Source of the DNA: Plasmodiophora brassicae
Taxonomy: Eukaryota; Endomyxa: Phytomyxea; Phytomyxea; Plasmodiophorida
NCBI GenBank assembly: GCA_036867785.1
Contig: CP145417.1
Span: 62,001-126,000 of the forward strand
Length of the DNA stretch: 64,000 nt
Direction of reading: 5' to 3'
The first letter of the stretch is position 1, and each line of letters starts with the position of its first letter. Made by a program: the position numbers and the translations under genes. Below are positions 33,198 to 43,734 of the stretch, one piece after another. Under the pieces are notes generated by a model, which did not search any database, had not been told where the DNA came from, and saw nothing but the letters and a program-made list of their open reading frames with translations.

Positions 33198-35548
33198 CTA
33201 GTTCCAGGCCTCGAACATGTAGTCGCCATCGCGGATCTTGTCCTGCATGACCTGCAACGCCGTACTGGGCGACAGGTCATCGCCACACAGTACGTCGTTC
33301 GTCAGACACTCGAATACGGCGTTGGCCATCTGCGGACGACACATCAGCGGCCTGGCAAACGGAGGTCGGATCCCGATGCAGCGGGGGGCGTACAGCGATA
33401 CTGCCACAGACGTAGAACTTGGCACTGGACCGCAGCAGACCTCGCAGCTCCACAGCGTGATCGCGCAGGGCGTCTTGCACATAACGATACGGGTACTCGC
33501 CATGATCGTGTCGCGAAAAGGCGACTTCGAGCCGCGTGATGGCACCGGTCCCGTGAAACCGGGCCCATTCCCGACGGTACAGGTACTCATCGTCGTCGTC
33601 ACGGAACCCCATAAACACGAACACGCTGGTCGATCCTGCAGCACCAGCAGCACCAGCAGCAGCCCGCATCAGACGCAGGCGGCAAACGCGGTCGTTCGCC
33701 CGTACCATGCGGGATGTGTTGCAGGAACGACCGGAACGGGGCGACGCCGACACCACACCCGATCATGACCAGGTTGGGCAGCCTGAGGGAGGGCCGCCGC
33801 CCACGATGTCACAGGCACGACACGCATAGGCCTATCGATGGGCAATGTACCGTTCGGCCGGCAGGCGCAGTTGCTGAGAGCGACAGACGAGCACGGGGAT
33901 GGCAACCTCCTGGCCCAGATGGGCATGGAACCGCTCCGAGCAGAGCTCCAACCACTGTGTGCACAACCCCTGGAACGGCGTGCACATCGGCCCACCCGTG
34001 CAGGCGTCTTCGGAGACGGCCACGACGATGTGTGCCGTCGACGGGTGCGACCGAGGCGACGACGCGATCGAGTAGCATCGGGTGCTCAGGGGCGACAGCG
34101 CCGACACCAGGCCGGAGGCGGGCGGGCGCACGGACGCGTACCGGTCCAGGAGGTGCACCACGTTCGTGTACGATTGCTGCAGGTCGGGCAGCGATAGGCA
34201 TCGCAGGCGTTCGGCATCGGCCGGGTCCGTCGCGAGCCGTGCGAGGCGGTCCACCAGGTCCCTGGTCGGGCAGGCCGATAGGTCCAGCGCGTACGTCAGC
34301 GCCCATCGAAGGGTGGACGACGGCTCCTCGAGAAACTCCACCTGCGACAACGACCGCCCCTCATTACGACGACGAACACGACATCGGGCAGGGGCCAACG
34401 CCAAACCTGGACGACCTCGTCCCCCGACAGGCCGGTCACGCGGAGCATGGCGTCCACCACGGCGGGCGAGTTCGCGCAAGGAACAGCGAGGCAATCGCCG
34501 GGGTCGTACGCGACATCGGGCGGCAGGTCGAATTCCAGGTGCAGGACGCGTCGCCGCGGCTTCTTGGACAGATACTCGGCGGCCCGCAGCGTCGCCTTGA
34601 CCACATCGGCACCATGGATGCGCCGGGCGGCGTCGAACCGGTACACCAGGTCGGCCTGAAACGCGTCAACGTCGGCCGGCTCCGGAGGCGTTGCCGGAAA
34701 CGCGCCGGGCACGAACGCACATTGCACCGCGCAGCACTCGGCACTCGTGGCGGTGCACGGTTCACGACGACGGGACGCGCCCTGCGCACACACCATTGGA
34801 CACTTCTGCACGAACGACAACGTAAACCGCATGCGAAACATGGGAGGGCATTGTGCGGCGAATGGATCGTGTGTGTGTGCAACCCCAACGTGAGCAAACG
34901 GAAACGATACTGACAGCTTCCTCGATGTCGCTCGTCGTGACCCGCGGTACAACGATGCGGACCAGCTGGTCGATCCAGTCGTCGATGTCGGCGTCGCGTT
35001 TGGGTTCGTCCGCGGAATCGCCGTCGAGGCGTTCGACGAGGCGACGCGCGCCGAGCTCCTGCAGGCGCGCGTCGATCTTGCGGGTGAACGCACAGAACGA
35101 CGGCCACTGCGAATTGCCAATGCCGAGCACGGCGAACGACATCCACGACACGTCGTCCGGCGTCGGGTCGTCGAGGAACTCGTTGAACTTGGCGGCGTTG
35201 AGCGGCGCGGCGCCAACCAGGAACGTGCTGGACACGATGACGACGACGCGAGGACGACGCGACAGAAAGAATTTGTACTGGTTCAGGCAGCAGCAATTGG
35301 ACGAGACACCGGCCGCCTTCAGGCGCTCACAGAGCTGACGTGCGATGCCTGTGGGGAATGCCGTCCACCAGTCAGACACATGAGCGGCGCGACCACGCGA
35401 CTAATGCCGCCCACTAACGCAGCGCAACGCCGGTCTGCGACCCGAACAGAACGAGAACAGCGTCGTCGCGCGTACACGCCGGCGCGGACGTCGACTCGCG
35501 TTGCGATGCAGGCCACGATCGCGTAGAACGCTGCACAGTCGTCGTCAT
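33198..35548 (-). CDS. NADPH-dependent diflavin reductase (methionine synthase reductase / NDOR1 type)
   Basis: Seven exons 35548..35419, 35348..34915, 34781..34407, 34341..33851, 33782..33706, 33635..33394, 33329..33198; 626 residues. FMN domain: VLVLFGSQTGVALRIA, VVVIVSSTF, SFAVLGIGNSQW. FAD domain: RCYSIASSPRSHP and GLCTQWL. NADPH domain: MIGCGVGVAPFRSFLQH, FVFMGFRDDDDEYLYR, VAFSRHD, KFYVCG, and the aromatic-ended C-terminus MFEAWN. Electrons pass NADPH to FAD to FMN to an acceptor. The length lies between NDOR1 (597) and MTRR (698), and GLCTQWL and FLQH lean to MTRR, but Tah18/NDOR1 (Fe-S assembly) is not excluded. Confidence 0.88.
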
Positions 35549-36008
35549 GGCACGAACGCGGTCGGTCGGGCCCGACCCTGTCGCGCGACTCGCGCACTTT
35601 TCAGACGCTGCCGTCGCACCATCGCACAAAGGGCGCGCGGCACCGCCCATTTACCGTTCGCAGAGCGGCGTGCCCAGGCCCAGACACGGCGCCGGCCTCA
35701 GGTCGTCGCACGATCCAACCCATACCAACTCGTTCGAGCACGCAAAACCCTACAAAGGTAGGTACGGATGCGGGGATCCTCGGAAAGCGTCCATCGATGC
35801 GGACGTCAGCCCGCTGGGGGTGCCGGGAGTCACGAACCGATGTCCCACCCGGGAGCCGGGTGGTACCCCTACTGGCGTGGCCTGTGGCGCTCCGTCGCCG
35901 CCACCGTGTACTACTGGGCGGAATGGGCGCGGGTGCGCGACGGAGTTCGGAGTTGGCGCGCGTTGGGGTCGTCGTCCGCCCCATTCTTATTTGTCCCTCG
36001 GCGTGTCC
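35549..36008. other. Divergent spacer with an unproven plus-strand exon
   Basis: A plus ATG at 35547 opens a Pro/Arg-rich frame ending in HTNSFEHAKPYKG before a GTAGGTAC donor-like site at 35761. A downstream segment in another frame reads GWYPYWRGLWRSVAATVYYW, which could be a membrane segment. I could not join them into a convincing gene. Confidence 0.3.
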
Positions 36009-36432
36009 ATGGCACCAATGGCGACGACGCGCGCGGCCGTGCTGTTCATCGGCGCCATCCTGCTCGTGTCGATGATGTGCGTCGCTGACGCCGCCAAGAA
36101 CCACGCCGCCGGCGACAAGGCGTCCGGCGGAGAGTCCAAGGTCAAGCAGCAGTCGGCGCCCAAGAAGTCGCTCATTGATGCGAGCCATTTCGACGTGGCG
36201 CGCCTGAAGGCGCAGCTGTTTGCATTGTCCACGGAAGTTAAAGTATGGCCACCCGGTGCGCACGTCCCGCAGCAGCACTAATCTGTCGATACAGGACCTG
36301 CACACCAAGTCGCCGCACGTCGTCTACACGCTCGTGTTCGCCGGCGTTGTCATCGGCCTGCTTGCCGCCAGCCTCCTCGGCGGCAAGCAACGCAGCCGTG
36401 GCCCGAAGCTCGCCAAGCGGAAGCTGAAGTAA
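36009..36432 (+). CDS. Small secretory-pathway single-pass membrane protein, unknown
   Basis: Two exons 36009..36236 and 36295..36432; 121 residues. A signal peptide (AVLFIGAILLVSMMCVADA) is followed by a short charged lumenal segment (KNHAAGDKASGGESKVKQQ), a helix (SLIDASHFDVARLKAQLFAL), then after the intron a membrane segment VVYTLVFAGVVIGLLAASLL and a strongly basic cytosolic tail (GPKLAKRKLK). This is type I topology. The intron donor GTTAAAGT and acceptor CGATACAG join in phase 0. No family recognised. The basic tail ends KRKLK, close to a dilysine-type retrieval signal, but this is only suggestive. Confidence 0.62.
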
Positions 36433-36784
36433 CCCGTCGTCGTCGTCGTCGTCATCCACCCAGCACGAATCCCGCCCGGTACGACTCCGCATTCGCCTAT
36501 ATTCGCCCAATACAGAACCGATTGCCTCCTCGGTGACGAATGCTTTCCTGCGGGGAGGTGCGAGCGCGTTGTCCACGCGGGAACGACATGTCGCTGTCGC
36601 CGTCCGCGTGTAGAGTGCAGTCCGCCGGGGCGACGTCGAATCTAATCGCGGAGCGGATCCGCACTTGCAGTCGGGTATAGCGCGCTGCCGCACATCACAG
36701 GCGTGCCAGGGTGGCCCTCGACGCAGTCGTGACGCGGGGCGGCCGACTCGTCGTCCGGGTACGTGGCCGCGCCCTGCCGCGGAC
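36433..36784. other. Intergenic, no gene seen
   Basis: 352 bases between the small membrane protein and the RING ligase. Begins with a GTC-rich simple repeat (36434..36456). No supported feature. Confidence 0.4.
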
Positions 36785-37362
36785 ATGAACCATCGCGCCC
36801 ACGAACCCACCTACTTCTGCCACACGTGCAACGTCGAGGTTCGGCTCGGCGCGCGTCGGCCTGCGCGACGCGTCCTGACGGGCGTTTCGCTGTACAGATC
36901 CGAAACGCGATCCGGGTCGACGACCAGTTCGAATGCCCCGTGTGCGGCCAGCATTTCGTGGAGATCGCCGAACACGGGCGGCGTCAGGCGTCGCCGCGCG
37001 TCGTGCACCTGACGACCAGCGTGCAGCTGTCGCCGCTCGTGACGGAATTCCCGTTCGTGCACATGCTGCCGCCCGCCCTGGACATCAACCAGATGATGTC
37101 GGCGTTCGTCGCCCAGCTGTCCGCTGGGCAGTTCGCGCCGCCGCCCCGAGGCATCGACGTCGCGACCCTGGAGACGGCGACGATCACCGAGGCCGACCTG
37201 GACCAACTCGTGTCCCGCGACTGCGCCGTCTGCCAATCCGAATTCGTCGCCGGCGACCACCTCACCAGCCTGCCCTGCGGCCACTCGTATCACCAGCACT
37301 GCATCACGCCCTGGTTCGAGACGCACGACACCTGCCCGGTCTGTCGCGCGCGCGTGTCATAG
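36785..37362 (+). CDS. RING-H2 E3 ubiquitin ligase, RNF126/RNF115-like
   Basis: Two exons 36785..36838 and 36898..37362; 172 residues. The N-terminal zinc ribbon typical of RNF126/BCA2 is split by the intron: YFCHTCNVE joins IRNAIRVDDQFECPVCGQHF. After a central linker comes TLETATITEADLDQLVSRDC and a complete RING-H2: CAVCQSEF, LPCGHSYHQHC, WFETHDTCPVC. The family ubiquitinates client proteins, including mislocalised hydrophobic proteins brought by BAG6, using the N-terminal zinc ribbon. The Ser-rich regions of the animal proteins are absent, so the protein is about half their length. Confidence 0.88.
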
Positions 37363-37438
37363 CCCGGACGTCGCCCGTCGAATAAAATAGGCCTAAGTAT
37401 ATCCCACGGGAGCGCCTGTGCCCGCACAGGACGTTGCC

Positions 37439-38870
37439 CTATTCGAGTACGCGGTCGGGCGCCACGTCGCGCTCCATGGCTTGCATCTGTCTGCTGGTGC
37501 GGACGCGGACGCGGATCTTCACGATGCAGGCGCTGCCGAGCAGCGCCTCGATGTCCTGCTTGGCCCGGTCGGTGATCCACTGGATTGTGAGGCCTTTGGC
37601 GCCCACTATCATCTGCTGGTGGCGTTCGTTCGGGACGAAGACGGCGATCTCGAGGCGCACGAGGCCCTTGGGCGTGCGGGACAGGCTCTCGGTGCGGATC
37701 AGGGCCTGGTACGGGATCTCCTGGTTCATGCGACCGTACATCTTCTCGCGGACGACCTCGCAGATGCGTTCCTGGATCGGCATGTCGGTGACAGCGTCGT
37801 TCGGGAACGCCCAGTCGCCCGGCTGGCTGGACTGGAGCAGGTACCGTTTGATGTCGTCAACGCCGTCGTTGTCGGCGGCCGACACCATGAACGTCTTGTC
37901 GAACGGGACCATCTCGTTCAGCCGGGCGGTCAACGGCAGCAGCTTGCGCTTCGGCCTCACCAGGTCGACTTTGTTCAGCACGAGCGACAGCTGCGATTCG
38001 CACGGCAGCCCTGCCCCCTCCTTCTTCTTCTTCAGCTCCGTCAGCAGATGCTCCTCCACGTTGCTGATCTTCTTCGCCGCATCAATCATCACCTATGGCA
38101 GCACGATCAGCAGCAGTCGCCGGACGGCCAGGACGACGATTAGGTAGGTACGAGGGTAACGTCCGCCTGCTGGATGGCGTCCCACGCGCTGGTAACCATC
38201 TCCCGGAAGTACTTGGCCGAGTCGGCCAGCGGGACGATGCCGGGCGTGTCCAGAAACACGAGCTGGGTGAGGCCCTTGGAGTAGACACCCTGGGCGAGCA
38301 TTCGAGCAAATGTTAGCGAGGAACAAAGGCGGAACGGCAGCCGGTCGTGGCGCGTCTTACGGCAACGTTGCGTCGCGTGGTGTTGGATTTACGGGAGACC
38401 GCAGAGACCCTGTTGTTGATCAGCAGGTTCATGAGGGTGCTCTTGCCGGCGTTGGCGGATCCGATGATGGCGACGGTAGCGGAGCGCGGCTCGAGGCGCC
38501 GTGCAGTTGGGATCCGGTACACCCGACGAATGATCTCCTCCTTCGTGGGCAGCCTGGGCTCCGTCAGCGAACGCTCCGCCTCCGCATCGACGAACGCGTC
38601 GTCCCGAACCGGCACCACGCCGTCCTTTGCCATCATCGCTTCCAGTTTCGCAATCATGTCGTCCACCGTGATCTTCGGGTCGGCCAGCATCTTTTCTAGA
38701 AAATTGCCTTCTTCGTCGTCGTCGTCGTCGTTACGGACGTCATCCTCAGCGGGTGCCCATCGAGCCGTGGCGGATGGCCTGGCACCAGACAGCCACCTCC
38801 TCCTTCTGCAGGCATGGCGGCAGTCGACGCTAGGCCCGCGCAGACGGCCGGCGAGGCGTCGGACAAGCAT
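37439..38870 (-). CDS. ERAL1: Mitochondrial Era-like GTPase
   Basis: Three exons 38870..38367, 38289..38152, 38092..37439; 431 residues (human ERAL1 437). Start MLVRRLAGRLRG gives an Arg-rich presequence. G1 GSANAGKST, G2 region SNTTRR, G3 FLDTPGIVPLAD, G4 LNKVDL, G5 region FMVSAADNDGV, then the KH domain IVGAKGLTIQWITDRAKQ. Era binds the 3' end of small-subunit rRNA and aids assembly; ERAL1 does so in mitochondria. Exon 2 codes exactly the G3 segment. The C-terminal half of the acidic linker after the presequence (DDDDDEEGNFLEKML) is unusual. It shares this pathway with METTL17 at the left end. Confidence 0.93.
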
Positions 38871-39340
38871 GGGTGATGATGATGATGAGGAGGAGCGCCC
38901 AGCGCAGGTCGTGTCGACGGCGTCGCGTGCAGCTCCGCACTTGCCGCACCTGCTCAACGATGCCGCGCGGCCCCGTCAGTATGTTCTTGCCGACGCGCGC
39001 ATTCCTACACGTATAGAGATGGCGGACGCGTTACCCGCTCCGTGTGGACAACGTCGTGCAGGGCAGCACCGTCGTCGGTGGTCTGCCGCATTGCTGTCTC
39101 TGGCCACGAGCGCGCGTGGCCACCAGCGAGAGGTGCCAATGACGGTCGAGCGTGTCATTCGTAAACAGGAATCGGGCGAAGCAGGGTTGGCACACGGGAA
39201 GGTGTACAGTGTACGCTGAGCCATCGGGTCTGCACTGCACACCTGCCCTGCAGCGGCGAAAACGTTCGTCACAAAATCGCGGAGGCACGCCGGAGCCAGA
39301 GCGCGCATTACCGGGGAAGTCAACCGATTCGACGAGCGCG
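38871..39340. other. Intergenic between ERAL1 and OST4 starts
   Basis: 470 bases between divergent starts. Minus frames include Cys-rich text (VCQPCFARFLFTND) but no complete zinc-finger spacing, and nothing I can defend as a gene. Confidence 0.35.
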
Positions 39341-39520
39341 ATGGACGCCGAGGACCAGGTCGGGCGACGCCGGCCAGCGTGTCGGGTTGTGGACGGCGGC
39401 CGGATCACTGACGGGTGCATTGCGCAGATGATGATGTTCGTCAACTACTTTGGCATCGGCTGCTTCATGATGATCGTCATGTACCACTTCGTGTCGGCCG
39501 CGTCCCGCAACAACTGGTGA
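39341..39520 (+). CDS. OST4: Oligosaccharyltransferase subunit OST4, 36-residue microprotein
   Basis: Exon 1 39341..39358 encodes MDAEDQ; a 69-base intron (39359..39427) contains CACTGACG before GCGCAG; exon 2 39428..39520 encodes MMMFVNYFGIGCFMMIVMYH then FVSAASRNNW. The spliced 36-mer aligns without gaps to human and yeast OST4 (36-37 residues): Q6, F10, N12, G15, F19, V23, Y25, H26 and V28 coincide. The unspliced frame would add 23 unrelated residues. OST4 is a one-helix ER protein that stabilises Stt3-containing oligosaccharyltransferase for N-glycosylation. It is too short for most gene finders. Confidence 0.85.
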   Translation: MDAEDQVGRRRPACRVVDGGRITDGCIAQMMMFVNYFGIGCFMMIVMYHFVSAASRNNW

Positions 39521-39645
39521 TTGTCGATTGTGATCCAGGGCGTCCCCATCCACCGTAAATGTAAATGGGAAATTCGAACCAGTGTACCGAATTGAATGCT
39601 GTTCATTCAGGAATAATAATATAGCGTCCGACTGGACGTGGCGTG

Positions 39646-40398
39646 TCAGTTGAGCATGTGCGATTCGTAGGTCGGGATCATGTACTTGATGTTGATGAAG
39701 GCGTCGTCGCCGCCGTGTACCTCGAACAGCTCGAGGGTCTCCTCGATCAGGTCGCTGACGTTGTCGTGGTTCCGCTGCCCGTAGTCCATCTGGTCGCTGT
39801 TGCCGCGGTTCCTGTCCTTGAACATGTTGAACACGGGCAGGATTTGCCTGTAGTACGGTACCAGGGCCTGGCCGACCATGGCCGCCGACGTCACCAGCTG
39901 CTGCAGCACGCCAATGATCCTGCACATGATCTCCTTGTCGCGCGTGTTCAGCGCCGTCTTGATCGGGATGATCAGCTGCGGGATGACGGGCAGGATCTTG
40001 CTGCCGCCCTTGGCCAGCAGGTCCTTGGTGCCCTGCAGCGCCAGGAACTTGTACGGCTCCTGCTTCTCGCGTAGGCCGTCGAAGAAGATGGGCAGGTAAT
40101 GGTGGTAGTCCAGCTTCTCGATGTCCTTGACCTTCCAGAGCACTTTCCGGGTGGCGCCGTCGAACGACACCTGCAGGGGCAGGTCGCCGCGGTCGTAGAA
40201 CCGGCGGAACTCGGTCGGCGTCCTGTTGTCGCGGACGCGCAGCGGGTTCGTCTTGGGCGGCGGCGCCGGCACCCGCACCTTGGGTTTCGCCAGGCTCGAG
40301 CACGCGCCGCCCTTGCCGATCAGCATCTGGTAGTACCCGCGGCGCGGGTGCTTCAGCAACTCCTCCGCCTGCTTCTGGTGGATCTGCAGCGTCGTCAT
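39646..40398 (-). CDS. PACRG: Parkin co-regulated gene protein, axonemal inner-junction component
   Basis: Intronless, 250 residues. The core is nearly collinear with animal and algal [102 protein letters not shown] and the end [11 protein letters not shown]. The N-terminal 60 residues (Ala/Pro/Lys-rich linker) are lineage-specific. PACRG with FAP20 closes the B-tubule onto the A-tubule of the axonemal doublet, so this is direct evidence for a motile cilium. Start ATG 40398 begins [18 protein letters not shown]. Confidence 0.95.
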   Translation of the reverse strand: MTTLQIHQKQAEELLKHPRRGYYQMLIGKGGACSSLAKPKVRVPAPPPKTNPLRVRDNRTPTEFRRFYDRGDLPLQVSFDGATRKVLWKVKDIEKLDYHHYLPIFFDGLREKQEPYKFLALQGTKDLLAKGGSKILPVIPQLIIPIKTALNTRDKEIMCRIIGVLQQLVTSAAMVGQALVPYYRQILPVFNMFKDRNRGNSDQMDYGQRNHDNVSDLIEETLELFEVHGGDDAFINIKYMIPTYESHMLN

Positions 40399-40679
40399 GT
40401 TCGCGTCGTTAGCGTCCGCCCACCCAATGCCGCCGCCGTCTATCTGCGTCTACACTAATGACACACTGGCGATCGGTACCGCGACGGCTGGCTTAACGGG
40501 CAGCGCTATGTGTATAGGTAGTAGCAGGTACCGACTACCACCAGCACACGAGAGCGGGGGGTCGCCTCGACAGGCGCCCGTCCGACCGTACCCGACCAAA
40601 CGCAGGTTCCATTATACAACGGAGCGTCTGTACTTTATTATTGATGGGTTCCGGGGCCAGCACGCGCGCTCTCTCCTAT

Positions 40680-42953
40680 TTACAGTTGATGGTCGTCGTC
40701 CGCAGCGGCAGCGGCAGCTGCAGCAGCGGGCTTGCCGTCGTCCGTCGTGTGCAGTTCGGCGCGGGACCGGCGCAGAACCTGTTGCATTCGATCGTAGCGG
40801 CGGCGGCTGCCCTCGGAGACGGACGGCTGGATGCGATCCAGGGCGTCGTCGAAGTGCGCCCGCGCGACGACCGCGGTGCCGTCGAACCGGTCGACGTCCG
40901 GGTGCACGCTCAGGTACGCCTTCAGGGCGCAGAGCGACGCTTCTCGCGCCAGCGACGCCAGGTCGGCGCCGCTGAACCCATCGCATCTGGCGTCGGCGGC
41001 GATGTCGGCCACGTTGACGTTGGCGTCCAGCGGGACGCGTCGCAGGTGCCGGGACAGGATGGCGGCCCGGTCCGACGCGGACGGCAACGGCACGTACAGG
41101 ATCTTGTCGAGCCGCCCGGGGCGAAGCATGGCCGGGTCGATCATGTCGGGGCGGTTCGTCGCGGCGACGACGAACACGTTGCGGCGCGTGTCCAGGCCGT
41201 CCATCTCGGTCAGCAACGTGTTCACGACGCGTTCGCTGACGCCCTCGCCGGAGGACCGCCCGGTGCCCCGTCGGGGGCACAGCGCGTCCAGCTCGTCGAA
41301 GAAGATGACGGAGGGCGCACTGGCGCGCGCCCGCTCGAACACCTGCCGAACGGCGCGCTCCGACTCGCCGACGAACTTGTTCAGCAATTCCGGGCCCTTG
41401 ATCGAGATGAAGCTGGCGCCGCTGTCGTTGGCGACCGCCTTGGCGACGAGCGTCTTGCCGCACCCGGGCGGGCCGTACAGCAGGACGCCGGTGGCCACGT
41501 CCAGGGCGAACGACGCGAACAGGGCCGGGCGCGTGATCGGCAGGACGATCGCCAGGCGCAGGTCGTCGCGCAGGCGATCCAGGGCGCCGATGTCGTCCCA
41601 GGTCACGTCGGGCGTCGTGGCGAACCCTTCGCGCTTGGCGGACGGCTGGACGACGGCGAGCGCCGACTCGAAGTCGGACGCGCTGATGGCCAGCCCGGCC
41701 AGCTGCTCGTCGGTCAGCGGCGCCCGCTGCGCCCGCAACGAGTCGCTGGCGTCCGCCCGGGGCACCTGGTCGCCAAAGACGCGCGTGACGGCGACCAGGG
41801 CGGCTTCCTTGCACAGGGACGCCAGGTCGGCGCCGACGTACCCGGCCGTACGTCGAGCCAGCGCCTGCAGGTCCACAGCGTCGGCCAGGCGCATCGGCGA
41901 CGTCAGGACGCGCAGGATGCCGAACCGGGCCGCGTCGTTGGGGATCCCGATGGCGATCTCGCGGTCGAAGCGGCCGGCTCGCCGCAGAGCCGAGTCCAGC
42001 GCGTCCGGGCGGTTCGTGGCGCCGATAACGATGACGGGGCGCGTTGACGACGCCGACAGCGTCGCCATCGACGTCAGCAACTGGGCGACGATGCGCCGCT
42101 CCATGTCCTTGCCGACCTGGTCGCGCTTCGGCGTGATCGAGTCGACTTCGTCGATGAAGACAACGCAGGGCGCCAGGCGGGCGGCCTCGCCGAACAAGGC
42201 CCGGATCTTGGATTCCGACTCGCCCGACACGCCGGCGACGAGCTCGGGCCCGGATACGGACAGGAACGGGACGTCGAGTTCGCCGGCGATGGCATGGGCC
42301 AGCAGGGTCTTGCCGGTACCCGGCGGGCCGTGCAGCAGGACGCCGCTGGGCGGCCGAATCCCGAGGTGCTCAAAGATCTCGGGATGCAACAACGCCGGCT
42401 CAACGATCTCCCGAAGTTGCTGGAGGACGTCGTCCAAGCCGCCGACGTCGGCATAGGATGACGCTGACTGTACGACGTAGGAGGCGGCGGCGGCGGAGGG
42501 CGCCATCTTGGCACGTTTCCTGCCTGATGCGGCTTTCCCGTAGACCGACCGCATCGACGCGTTCACCGCGTTCGTGTCCCGATAGTCGACAGGGTCGACG
42601 ACGTCAAGCATGGCGCAGTCGTCCTGGGCGTCATCTGACAGGGCGCGCTTGCCGCCGGTGTTGCCTGTCAGCGTGTTCCAGACGTCCGCGACGGCTTTCG
42701 AGAAAGGTGCGGGTTTCAGGCGCGCGTACGCGGGGAACTGTTCGCACAGGTACGCGATGGCGTCATCGCAGGTTGGCGATGGCGAGTCGCCATTGGCGGC
42801 ATCCTCTTGAGCGACCTCGAACCATTCGGCGACGCGGGCATAGAGTTCGCCTTCTAGGCGTCCGCGTCGGTCGGAACGGTGCCGCGCCATCCGAAGTACC
42901 CTCTGATAAGCGGTCAGCGCGGCGGACTCCGTGGCGGACTCCGCAATCCGCAT
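40680..42953 (-). CDS. NVL: Nuclear VCP-like AAA-ATPase NVL/Rix7
   Basis: Intronless, 757 residues from ATG 42953; ATG 42890 (MARHRSDRRGRLEGELYARV) is an alternative and the frame is open to 43178. The N-terminal domain resembles the nucleolin-binding domain of NVL. D1: SYADVGGLDDVLQQLREIVE, HGPPGTGKT, FIDEVDSI, IGATNRPD. D2: YGPPGCGKT, FFDELDAL, VAATNRPDMID, FSGADLASLAREA. Both Walker B motifs keep DE, so both rings should hydrolyse ATP. NVL/Rix7 strips factors from pre-60S particles in the nucleolus. The C-terminal tail ends in an Ala run and DDDHQL. Confidence 0.93.
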   Translation of the reverse strand: MRIAESATESAALTAYQRVLRMARHRSDRRGRLEGELYARVAEWFEVAQEDAANGDSPSPTCDDAIAYLCEQFPAYARLKPAPFSKAVADVWNTLTGNTGGKRALSDDAQDDCAMLDVVDPVDYRDTNAVNASMRSVYGKAASGRKRAKMAPSAAAASYVVQSASSYADVGGLDDVLQQLREIVEPALLHPEIFEHLGIRPPSGVLLHGPPGTGKTLLAHAIAGELDVPFLSVSGPELVAGVSGESESKIRALFGEAARLAPCVVFIDEVDSITPKRDQVGKDMERRIVAQLLTSMATLSASSTRPVIVIGATNRPDALDSALRRAGRFDREIAIGIPNDAARFGILRVLTSPMRLADAVDLQALARRTAGYVGADLASLCKEAALVAVTRVFGDQVPRADASDSLRAQRAPLTDEQLAGLAISASDFESALAVVQPSAKREGFATTPDVTWDDIGALDRLRDDLRLAIVLPITRPALFASFALDVATGVLLYGPPGCGKTLVAKAVANDSGASFISIKGPELLNKFVGESERAVRQVFERARASAPSVIFFDELDALCPRRGTGRSSGEGVSERVVNTLLTEMDGLDTRRNVFVVAATNRPDMIDPAMLRPGRLDKILYVPLPSASDRAAILSRHLRRVPLDANVNVADIAADARCDGFSGADLASLAREASLCALKAYLSVHPDVDRFDGTAVVARAHFDDALDRIQPSVSEGSRRRYDRMQQVLRRSRAELHTTDDGKPAAAAAAAAADDDHQL

Positions 42954-43734
42954 GCGTGCAGTGGAGTTAGGTACAACGGCAGTGGAAGCTGGTGAGTGGA
43001 GACTGGCTGGTGTGGGTGCCTTTGAAGGGAACATGAAACACCCTGGACTCAACGCGGTCCCGTCGAAAGGGTCGTTTCGGAGCATAATTGGTCTTCCGTA
43101 GGCGAATGGAACCCCCAGGAATGACATCTTTGTAAATAACAAGCCGGACGTTGTTAACTGATGACTGATCAGTGCCACTCAGAGGTCTGCACCGAGGCAT
43201 ATTCTGAGAGACCATACCCGGCTCGTACCCGTCGTCCATACCGTTGGCGCATCCATCACCCGTCGTCTCATCAGGTTGCCCACCCGTACCCGTCCAGGCC
43301 GCGCCGTAGCGTTCCACCCGATACTCACCCGAGTTTATTAGCTACGACGTCGGCAGCTGTCGCAAACACTGGAACGGAGAAACAAAGTGTCGTTAACCGT
43401 AACTGGTTTCAGCTGCAAACTGCGTTTCGTCACCAGGTGGCCAGCGTCAGAGAAATTGCACTCTGACGTTGAACTTGACGCGGTGATGCATAGGACATGC
43501 CGGAAACAAGGTGAACGCCATTGATGTCAATGTTTTCTGGATAATACTTTCATGCCTTAATCGGGGGACTATTCGTCAGTCATCATTCTGCAGAACGACT
43601 GTCCAGACCATCCGCCGGCTGTGGATATTGATATGTATGTATCGCTGTCCGGGTTAACGTGGTAACTGTTTCCACATTACAGTGCTGTACTTGGATTGGT
43701 CGCACGTACGAGCGTGGTGTGACGGTCATCGCCC
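42954..43734. other. No supported gene upstream of NVL
   Basis: The NVL frame stays open to 43178, so part may be 5' leader or N-terminal extension. 43180..43734 shows no coding signal I can support and borders the second inverted repeat. Confidence 0.35.

Noticed and set aside
40831-42456. Long plus-strand ORFs opposite NVL (up to 541 codons)
   Set aside because: Antisense shadows of a conserved AAA-ATPase; repetitive Arg/Ser text without domains.
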